The translations under genes were made by a program, and so were the position numbers. Below are positions 38,799 to 44,334 of a DNA stretch of 44,334 bases, piece by piece (positions within the stretch are counted from its first letter, which is position 1; each line of letters starts with the position of its first letter). The notes beneath the pieces are model-generated. The model saw only the letters and a list, made by a program, of their open reading frames with translations, was not told where the DNA came from and did no database searches. The stretch spans positions 1-44,334 of the forward strand of contig SAQE01000053.1 of assembly GCA_004020545.1 (NCBI GenBank), in the 5' to 3' direction. The stretch is from Mesorhizobium sp. GTDB taxonomy: Bacteria > Pseudomonadota > Alphaproteobacteria > Rhizobiales > Rhizobiaceae.

Positions 38799-39224
38799 GT
38801 GCAGCAGCGCCTCGAGAAAGAATGGGAGCTTTCGATCGACCCGGACACTGTGCGCCTGTTCATCCTCAAGGCCAAGGCGTTGAGTGCCGGCGTCAACGAG
38901 GATTACGACGACGGCGCCGAGCATGAGGTCGAGTTCGACGGCGACAGGCGCGACAGCCATCACCATGACGGCCTTGTCGAAGAAGCGTCGGAAGACCTCA
39001 CCGAGGAGGAGTTCCGCGAGCTGATCAACGATCTCAACGTCGATGAAGCGGCCGAGCTCGTGGCGCTAGCTTGGATCGGCCGCGGCGACTACGACGCTTC
39101 CGAATGGGTCGAGGCGGTGGCCGCGGCGCGCGAGCGCGCCAACAGGCGCACGGCAAAGTATCTGCTCGGCCTGCCGCAACTCGCCGACTGGCTCGAGGAA
39201 GGCCTGGAGGCGATCGGCGCGTAA
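38799..39224 (+). CDS. DUF3775 family protein
   Basis: A 141-residue acidic cytosolic protein of the DUF3775 family. Conserved segments are LNVDEAAELVALAWIGRGDYD and ANRRTAKYLLGLPQLADWLEEGL. The start is GTG at 38799, preceded by GGAGAAAGG, giving MQQRLEKEWELSIDPDTV. Function unknown. Its coding region from residue 24 onward and the 100 bp after it form the first copy of a perfect 456-bp tandem duplication. Confidence 0.78.
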   Translation: MQQRLEKEWELSIDPDTVRLFILKAKALSAGVNEDYDDGAEHEVEFDGDRRDSHHHDGLVEEASEDLTEEEFRELINDLNVDEAAELVALAWIGRGDYDASEWVEAVAAARERANRRTAKYLLGLPQLADWLEEGLEAIGA

Positions 39225-39300
39225 CGGGCCGGTAACGGATTTTGATCGCAGCGCCGCCGCCTCCAAGGCAACCTTGCCGTGCCAGGCCCGTTTCCGGCCG

Positions 39301-39339
39301 ATGGCAACGCTGAGCTTTTCCGGAAGGCCAAGGCGTTGA
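39301..39339 (+). pseudogene. Aborted 5' fragment of the extensin-like gene
   Basis: In the first duplication copy the ATG that begins the downstream extensin-like gene is followed by only 7 matching codons, then runs into the duplicated DUF3775 sequence out of frame and stops after 12 codons. It still has the native upstream region and could be translated to a short peptide. Confidence 0.7.
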
Positions 39340-39680
39340 GTGCCGGCGTCAACGAGGATTACGACGACGGCGCCGAGCATGAGGTCGAGTTCGACGGCGA
39401 CAGGCGCGACAGCCATCACCATGACGGCCTTGTCGAAGAAGCGTCGGAAGACCTCACCGAGGAGGAGTTCCGCGAGCTGATCAACGATCTCAACGTCGAT
39501 GAAGCGGCCGAGCTCGTGGCGCTAGCTTGGATCGGCCGCGGCGACTACGACGCTTCCGAATGGGTCGAGGCGGTGGCCGCGGCGCGCGAGCGCGCCAACA
39601 GGCGCACGGCAAAGTATCTGCTCGGCCTGCCGCAACTCGCCGACTGGCTCGAGGAAGGCCTGGAGGCGATCGGCGCGTAA
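39324..39680 (+). pseudogene. Truncated second copy of the DUF3775 gene
   Basis: The duplicated copy encodes residues 24-141 of the DUF3775 protein but lacks the original start and ribosome-binding site. An in-frame GTG at 39279 lies in the duplicated extensin-gene leader and could give a chimeric 133-residue protein with an unrelated N-terminus (MPGPFPADGNAELFR). There is no clear Shine-Dalgarno for that GTG, so I treat this copy as a pseudogene. Confidence 0.7.
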
Positions 39681-39756
39681 CGGGCCGGTAACGGATTTTG
39701 ATCGCAGCGCCGCCGCCTCCAAGGCAACCTTGCCGTGCCAGGCCCGTTTCCGGCCG

Positions 39757-40926
39757 ATGGCAACGCTGAGCTTTTCCGGATTTTGCAGACTGGCGCTGCC
39801 CTTGGCGGCGGCGACCTTGCTGATCACGCCGGCCGATGCCAAGCATCGTCACAGGCAGCCGCTGACACCGCGTATGGAGCAGCCGTTGACGCAGCGGGCC
39901 GATCAGCCACTGAGGCCGAGGAGCAAGCACCGCTTGAGATCGCGGGGCAAGCGGCATGCCGCGCCAAAGCTGACGCAACAGCAAACCCAGGACCAGCCGA
40001 CCTCGCCTGCCGATGTTCCGGTGCCACAGCCACGTCCCGCGGAAGCGCAAAAGGCTGACGCCGCAACGATGGAAGAGCGGAAGGCTGCCGGTCCAAAGGA
40101 CGCTGACGCATCCGACCGGTTCAATCAAGAAAAGTCTCGTCAGGGAAAAAAGTCTCGTCAGGGAGAGCAGCAGCGTCCCGAGCCTTCGGCCCCGGAGCCG
40201 TCAACCGATATGGAAAGCGAACCTGAGGCGCCGGCCGCGGTGCCGATTCCGACACAAAGACCCGACATCGCGGAACCGGAGCCGCCCGCTGTCGCACCGA
40301 AGCCACCTGAAAAACCGGCTGATACCGGCGACAACAAAATGCTGCCCGATCCGCGTTCCGCCGAACTGCCTGCCGACAAGATGCCGGAAGAAGAGGTGGC
40401 GTGCCGCGATCGGCTGAAGGCGCTCGGCGTCGACTTCGAGGAGCACAAGGCCGAACACGATGCCGAAATCGGCTGCTCGATTCCCTACCCCATCGTTCTG
40501 AAAACGCTGGGAAAGTCGATCGGCATCGGTTCCGGCACAGAGCTCAATTGCCGGATGGCCGAGGCTGCTGCGCGCTTTGCCGCCGATATCATTCGGCCGG
40601 CGGTAAAGGCCGAATTCGGCGCCGATCTGAAATCGATCGCACAGGCCTCCGCCTTCGTCTGCCGTCCGCGCCACGGCGGCGGCAAGCTTTCGGAACACGC
40701 CTTCGGCAATGCGCTCGATATCGCCTCCTTCACGCTGTCGGATGGCAAGACGATCGAAATCGGCCCGGTGCCGCCCGAGAAGGAGGCCAAGTTCCTGGAT
40801 TCGGTGCGCAAGGCCGCCTGCGGGCCATTCAAGACGGTGCTCGGTCCGGGCAGCGACGCCGACCATGCGCAGCATTTCCACTTCGATCTAGAGCCACGCC
40901 GTCACGGCGGGACCTTCTGCCAATAA
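39757..40926 (+). CDS. Extensin-like C-terminal domain protein, exported
   Basis: A 389-residue exported protein. A signal peptide ends near TPADA (about residue 28). About 180 residues of Pro/Arg/Lys-rich low complexity follow, including QPLTPRM/QPLTQRA/QPLRPRS-type repeats and a KSRQG duplication, then the extensin-like_C domain (VACRDRLKALGVDFEEH to the end). That domain has KLSEHAFGNALDI and HAQHFHFDLEPRR, a HxxGxAxD...HxHFD layout like LAS-type peptidoglycan peptidases. I chose ATG 39757 because the signal peptide starts there. A murein-hydrolase role is inference. It is the intact gene after the duplication. Confidence 0.83.
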   Translation: MATLSFSGFCRLALPLAAATLLITPADAKHRHRQPLTPRMEQPLTQRADQPLRPRSKHRLRSRGKRHAAPKLTQQQTQDQPTSPADVPVPQPRPAEAQKADAATMEERKAAGPKDADASDRFNQEKSRQGKKSRQGEQQRPEPSAPEPSTDMESEPEAPAAVPIPTQRPDIAEPEPPAVAPKPPEKPADTGDNKMLPDPRSAELPADKMPEEEVACRDRLKALGVDFEEHKAEHDAEIGCSIPYPIVLKTLGKSIGIGSGTELNCRMAEAAARFAADIIRPAVKAEFGADLKSIAQASAFVCRPRHGGGKLSEHAFGNALDIASFTLSDGKTIEIGPVPPEKEAKFLDSVRKAACGPFKTVLGPGSDADHAQHFHFDLEPRRHGGTFCQ

Positions 40927-41041
40927 AAAGGATTTCAAAGAACAGTCGCCGCAATTCGGCCTCAGGCGTGAATAGCGGCGCTGATCTTTCCTTTACTCTT
41001 GACGGTTAACCTTGTGCCATCCGGGGACAGGAAGCCTTTCG

Positions 41042-41866
41042 ATGGCCGGAAGACTTGGCGCCATGCTTGCCATGGCGCGGCAGAACAATTTTGCGCGCTC
41101 CGCCACCGTCAGGCTGGCCACAGGGCTTGCCATCGCGGCCGTGTCGGCCTGCACCACCGGCGACGTCTTCTCGCTGCAGCCGGCCGTCGATGTCGGCAGC
41201 CAGACCGCCGCCGTGCCCGAGGCGCCGCAATATTCCGGCATGCAGCGGCTTGTCCCGTCCGACCCCTATATGACCCAGGCCGCCTATCCGCGCATGGATG
41301 AGCCGATGTCGTCGCCCGAGCAGATGCCGGCCAGCGAAATCGACTGCCGCAACGAGCTGAAGCGCCTGGGCGTTGTCTACACCGATGTCCAGCCGATCCA
41401 TGAAGGCCAGTGCGGCATCGACTTCCCGGTGAAGGTCTCGGCGATCGGCAGCGTCGAGATGAAGCCGGCAGCGACGCTGACCTGCAACATGGCCGCGACC
41501 TTCGCCGCCTGGACCAGGAACGAGCTCGTGCCGGCGGCCCGCTGGCGCTATTTCTCCGGCGTCAGGGCCATCCACCAGGGCTCGAGCTATTCCTGCCGCA
41601 ACATCGCCGGCGAAGGCGTGCTCTCGGAGCACGGCAAGGGCAACGCGCTCGACGTCATGAGCATCGAGCTCAACAATGGCGACGACATCGACGTCCGCAA
41701 GCCCGGCCTGTTCGCTTTCCGCACCCGCGGCTTCCTCAACAACGTGCGCGCCGACGGCTGCCAGTATTTCAACACGGTGCTGGGTCCGGGCTATAATTAC
41801 GACCACCGCAACCACTTCCACTTCGACGTCAAGAACCGCAGGAGCGGCTACCGCGCTTGCCGCTAA
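41042..41866 (+). CDS. Extensin-like C-terminal domain lipoprotein
   Basis: A 274-residue paralog of the preceding gene. The N-terminus has a hydrophobic segment ending in a lipobox-like VSAC, so it is probably a lipoprotein. The extensin-like_C domain follows with IDCRNELKRLGVVYTDVQ, then LSEHGKGNALDVMSIEL and HRNHFHFDVKNRR, again the HxxGxAxD...HxHFD layout. AGGAAG at 41030-41035 supports the ATG at 41042; an in-frame GTG at 41012 is less likely. The stop codon abuts a RIME-like element. Confidence 0.83.
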   Translation: MAGRLGAMLAMARQNNFARSATVRLATGLAIAAVSACTTGDVFSLQPAVDVGSQTAAVPEAPQYSGMQRLVPSDPYMTQAAYPRMDEPMSSPEQMPASEIDCRNELKRLGVVYTDVQPIHEGQCGIDFPVKVSAIGSVEMKPAATLTCNMAATFAAWTRNELVPAARWRYFSGVRAIHQGSSYSCRNIAGEGVLSEHGKGNALDVMSIELNNGDDIDVRKPGLFAFRTRGFLNNVRADGCQYFNTVLGPGYNYDHRNHFHFDVKNRRSGYRACR

Positions 41867-41932
41867 AGCAATTCCAGCAAAAGTGTGACGCGGTTTTCGT
41901 CCGGAATTGCGTCAAAACAAATAGTTAGGGGC
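41867..41932. repeat. RIME-like element, partial copy
   Basis: GCAATTCC (41868-41875) and GGAATTGC (41903-41910) with inner AAAA/TTTT pairing match the second palindrome of the element at 10961-11062 in reverse orientation, including the GCGTCAAAACAA tail. It starts immediately after the stop codon of the extensin-like lipoprotein gene. Confidence 0.75.
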
Positions 41933-41993
41933 CACTGCCCAATCCACGGGACGCCGCATAGAGTGGCCGAGTACAAGCTTGGGAGGGTCTCTC

Positions 41994-42701
41994 TTGGGTG
42001 AGCGGAGCCTTCGGCGGCGCGCGGCGATCTGGCTGGCGGCTTTCTGCGCCTTCTATCTGGCATTTGCCTATCTCGCCGCGCCGGAATTCTGGACCTGGCG
42101 TGAGCGCGGCTTCCGCACGCAGCGCTTCGAGATGGTGACGCACACGCCGCAGGGCATTCCGGGCGACCCGATCAATGTCGGACTTGTCGGCACCGAAAAG
42201 GAGGTCGTCCACGCTTTTGCCGTCGCTGGTTGGGATACGGCCGATGCCGTCACGCTCAGAACCGCGATCGACATCGGCGAAAGCGTCTTGTTCTCCCGTC
42301 CCTATCCCGATGCGCCGATGAGCAGGCTGCTGTTCGAAGGCCGCGCCCAGGATCTCGCCTTCGAAAAGCCGGTCGGCGACAGCGCCGACCGGCGCCACCA
42401 TGTCCGCTTCTGGCAAACCAACACGGTCGGCGACGACGGCCGCCCGCTCTGGCTGGGCGCTGCCAGCTTCGACCGCGGCGTCGGCCTCAGCCACGACACC
42501 GGCGCCATCACCCACCATATCGGCCCGGACATCGACGCCGAGCGCAGCTTCCTGATCGGCGGCCTCAGCGCCGCAGGCATGCTGATTTCAACCAGCGAGA
42601 TACCGGGGATAGGTGCCACGAAAAACGGCAGGAATGGCGGCGGCGATCCGTATTTCACAGACGGACTGGCGGTAATCGGGATACTGAAACAATTGCCCTG
42701 A
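41994..42701 (+). CDS. LssY_C domain membrane-anchored protein
   Basis: About 235 residues. One N-terminal transmembrane helix (RRAAIWLAAFCAFYLAFAYLA) is followed by an LssY C-terminal-like domain: INVGLVGTEKEVVHAFAVAGW, then the RHHVRFWQTN and GLSHDTGAITHHIGPDIDAER segments. The domain is also found fused to DedA or PAP2 proteins, function unknown. A TTG start at 41994 is preferred because GGGAGGG lies 6 bp upstream (41981-41987); another TTG at 41979 would add 5 residues. Confidence 0.75.
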   Translation: MGERSLRRRAAIWLAAFCAFYLAFAYLAAPEFWTWRERGFRTQRFEMVTHTPQGIPGDPINVGLVGTEKEVVHAFAVAGWDTADAVTLRTAIDIGESVLFSRPYPDAPMSRLLFEGRAQDLAFEKPVGDSADRRHHVRFWQTNTVGDDGRPLWLGAASFDRGVGLSHDTGAITHHIGPDIDAERSFLIGGLSAAGMLISTSEIPGIGATKNGRNGGGDPYFTDGLAVIGILKQLP

Positions 42702-42765
42702 CGCTTCAGGCACGTCCACGATTCGAAAAACAAGCCAAGCCGCTATTTTCGAATGCACCGCGGCA

Positions 42766-44094
42766 ATGCTATTGACGCGCATGCTTTATGTTGAAATCGC
42801 CGTCGTGGCCGTCCTCATCCTGGTGAACGGCCTTTTGGCCATGTCGGAGCTCGCCATCGTCTCGTCACGGCCGGCCCGCCTCAAGGCGATGATCGACCGC
42901 AACGTCAGGGGGGCCGGCCGCGCGCTGGCGCTGGGCTCCAACCCCGGCAAGTTCCTGTCGTCGGTGCAGATCGGCATCACTTTGGTCGGCATTCTCTCCG
43001 GCGCCTTTTCCGGCGCCACGCTCGGCGAACGGTTGGCGCAATATCTGGCTTCGACGGGCATCCGCGAGAACATCGCCGATCCCGTCGGCGTCGGTATCGT
43101 CGTCGCGATCATCACCTATGCCTCGCTGATCGTCGGCGAACTCGTGCCGAAGCAGATCGCGCTGAAAGATCCTGAGCGTGTCGCGGTCAGGGCAGCGCCG
43201 GCGATGACCATCCTCGCCACCGCGTCGGCGCCGCTCGTCTTCCTGCTCGATGTTTCCGGCCGTGCCGTTCTCTGGCTGCTCGGCCAGCACGGCGAGTCGG
43301 AAGAAAAAGTCACCGACGAGGAGATCAAGATGCTGGTCGCCGAGGCCGAGCATCACGGCACCATAGAATCCGACGAGCGGCGCATGATCGCCGGCGTCAT
43401 GCGCCTCGGCGACCGCGCCGTGCGCGCCGTGATGACGCCGCGCACCGAGGTAGACTGGATCAACCTGCAATCGGACGAGGCGGCTATCAGGCGGCTCCTG
43501 ATGGAGACCCAGCATTCGCGTCTTCCCGCCGGTGACGGCAATGTCGACGCCATGGTTGGCGTCATCCAGACACGCGACGTGCTGTCGGCGATCCTCGGCG
43601 GAAAGGTGCTGGAGCCGCGCCAGCATGTGCGCGCAGCACCCATCGTGCACGATCAGGCCGACGCGCTCGACGTGCTGGCGAAGCTGAAGGAATCGGATGT
43701 GCCGATGGCGCTCGTCCACGACGAATACGGCCATTTCGAAGGCATCGTCACGCCGGCCGATATCCTGGAAGCGATCACCGGCGTCTTCCGCTCGGACCTC
43801 GAGGCTGGCGAGGAAGAAAACGCCGTCAAGCGCGAGGACGGCTCATGGCTGCTCGCCGGCTACATGCAGGCCGACGAGATGGCCGAGGTGCTGGGCATCG
43901 ATCTTCCGGAGAACCGCGACTACGAGACGGTCGCCGGCTACGTGCTGTCGCATCTGCACCATCTTCCCGCCACCGGAGAGTGCGTCGACGCGCAAGGCTG
44001 GCGCTTCGAAGTGGTCGACCTCGACGGCCGCCGCATCGACAAGCTGATCGCAACGCGACTGCCAGATGGTCATCGCCCGATGGTGCGGCGATAA
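42766..44094 (+). CDS. CorC/HlyC-family membrane protein (DUF21-CBS)
   Basis: A 442-residue protein of the hemolysin C / CorC group. The N-terminal DUF21 domain has about four helices (VEIAVVAVLILVNGLLAMSE, VQIGITLVGILSGAFSG, IITYASLIVGELVPKQ). A CBS-domain pair follows (VMTPRTEVDWINLQ..., VPMALVHDEYGHFEGIVTPAD), and a CorC_HlyC domain ends the protein. Proteins of this kind (for example YtfL, YfjD, CorB-like) move magnesium or polyamines; the exact substrate is unknown. Start at 42766 or at the in-frame ATG 42781; neither has a strong ribosome-binding site. Confidence 0.87.
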   Translation: MLLTRMLYVEIAVVAVLILVNGLLAMSELAIVSSRPARLKAMIDRNVRGAGRALALGSNPGKFLSSVQIGITLVGILSGAFSGATLGERLAQYLASTGIRENIADPVGVGIVVAIITYASLIVGELVPKQIALKDPERVAVRAAPAMTILATASAPLVFLLDVSGRAVLWLLGQHGESEEKVTDEEIKMLVAEAEHHGTIESDERRMIAGVMRLGDRAVRAVMTPRTEVDWINLQSDEAAIRRLLMETQHSRLPAGDGNVDAMVGVIQTRDVLSAILGGKVLEPRQHVRAAPIVHDQADALDVLAKLKESDVPMALVHDEYGHFEGIVTPADILEAITGVFRSDLEAGEEENAVKREDGSWLLAGYMQADEMAEVLGIDLPENRDYETVAGYVLSHLHHLPATGECVDAQGWRFEVVDLDGRRIDKLIATRLPDGHRPMVRR

Positions 44095-44103
44095 ATCAAG
44101 CCT

Positions 44104-44284
44104 TTAGGGAATGAGCACGACCTTGCCGGTCGAACGGCGCTCCTCCAGCAGCCGGTGCGCCTCTGCGGCCTGCTCGAGCCGGAAGCGGCCGCCGATCGCA
44201 ACTGTCAGTCGGCCGCTGATGGCCAGCTCGAAAAGTTCGGACAGGCTCGTCTTGAGCACCGCTGGAGACAAAAGCGGCACTAGT
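44104..44284 (-). CDS. C-terminal part of a zinc-type quinone oxidoreductase
   Basis: The last 60 residues of an MDR-type NADPH:quinone oxidoreductase are encoded here, ending RLEQAAEAHRLLEERRSTGK then VVLIP, the family's signature C-terminus. Upstream of about 44284 the frame stays open to the window edge, but its translation (KPIQSPSPKSHNPCAE) does not look like the family. The segment before LSELFEL also seems about 25 residues shorter than usual. So the gene may be interrupted or degraded rather than just cut by the window. Confidence 0.6.
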
Positions 44285-44334
44285 GGCTCTGCACAGGGAT
44301 TATGACTCTTTGGCGAAGGGCTTTGGATAGGCTT
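44285..44334. mobile_element. Possible insertion-sequence end at the window edge
   Basis: Quinone-oxidoreductase similarity stops at a CACTAGTG palindrome (44278-44285), and the following sequence starts GGCTCTGCACAGGGATT, which looks like an IS terminal inverted repeat beginning GGCTCT. Only 50 bp are visible, so no transposase can be seen. This is a weak call. Confidence 0.3.

Larger units (their letters stand above)
38868..39780 (+). repeat. Perfect 456-bp direct tandem duplication
   Basis: Positions 38868-39324 are repeated with no difference I can find at 39324-39780. Each copy covers the DUF3775 gene from codon 24, its stop codon, the intergenic gap and the first 8 codons of the next gene. 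The result is one intact DUF3775 gene, one DUF3775 copy without its own start, one aborted start of the extensin-like gene, and one intact extensin-like gene. Only a single shared base (A) is seen at the breakpoint, so the event was not driven by long homology. Confidence 0.95.

Noticed and set aside
39279-39680. A chimeric 133-residue protein from GTG 39279
   Set aside because: It arises only because the tandem duplication fused the extensin-gene leader to the DUF3775 copy; no Shine-Dalgarno is visible, so it is treated as a pseudogene and kept as a point to test.
41006-41821. A 271-residue minus-strand frame opposite the extensin-like lipoprotein gene
   Set aside because: No start context and no domain; the plus-strand gene is clearly coding.

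Overview
The window looks like chromosome from a Mesorhizobium-type alphaproteobacterium (order Rhizobiales). The grounds are high GC, an alphaproteobacterial CarB of about 1,167 residues, an lsrB-like LysR gene directly beside trxB, frequent translational coupling (TGATG, ATGA and GTGA overlaps), and several families of intergenic palindromes of the RIME type and of a TTCTCCCC...GGGGAGAA type. Genus-level placement is inference. I see no rRNA, tRNA, CRISPR array, prophage or complete insertion sequence.

Layout. 1-6600 holds small regulator/transporter or regulator/enzyme modules: a LysR gene divergent from a LysE exporter, an SDR gene divergent from a MarR gene with a strong palindromic operator, and an MFS exporter divergent from an ArsR-type regulator. 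The ArsR gene is coupled to a metallophosphoesterase, and a secreted SH3 protein follows. 6797-10300 is carB. 10344-14179 carries a DUF4142 protein and a three-gene sugar ABC uptake operon (binding protein and two permeases, ThuEFG-like) with no ATPase gene. 14699-18916 holds a GNAT enzyme, a lipoprotein lytic transglycosylase, an O6-alkylguanine DNA alkyltransferase, a small secreted four-cysteine protein, a cold-shock protein with a structured 3' region, and a GST. 19004-24454 is rich in cyclic-di-GMP genes: two coupled EAL proteins and a GGDEF-EAL protein, with an aspartate aminotransferase and a cupin between them. 24660-26711 encodes a divergent EF-G-like GTPase that lacks the catalytic histidine. 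The following 670 bp has no credible protein gene but carries a strong small-RNA candidate on the minus strand.

27381-30541 holds an isoprenylcysteine-methyltransferase-like membrane protein, lsrB, trxB and an Lrp/AsnC regulator. 30612-37202 is a lipopolysaccharide inner-core locus in two divergent arms: hldE-gmhA-gmhB on the minus strand and hldD-waaF-waaC on the plus strand. Together these supply every step from sedoheptulose-7-phosphate to ADP-L-glycero-D-manno-heptose and two heptosyl transfers. A LysE exporter and a gene remnant lie between the arms. 37337-44334 holds greA, a secreted TPR protein, a DUF3775 gene caught in a perfect 456-bp tandem duplication, two extensin-like-C proteins, an LssY_C protein, a CorC/HlyC-family membrane protein and the 3' end of a quinone oxidoreductase that may be interrupted at the window edge.

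No obvious new defence or mobile system is visible. The most notable signals are the small RNA with an anti-Shine-Dalgarno loop (about 27008-27121), the perfect tandem duplication (38868-39780), the EF-G-like protein without its catalytic histidine, the extensin-like pair with metallopeptidase-like motifs, the hairpin after the cold-shock gene, and palindromic repeats that supply the 3' ends of genes.
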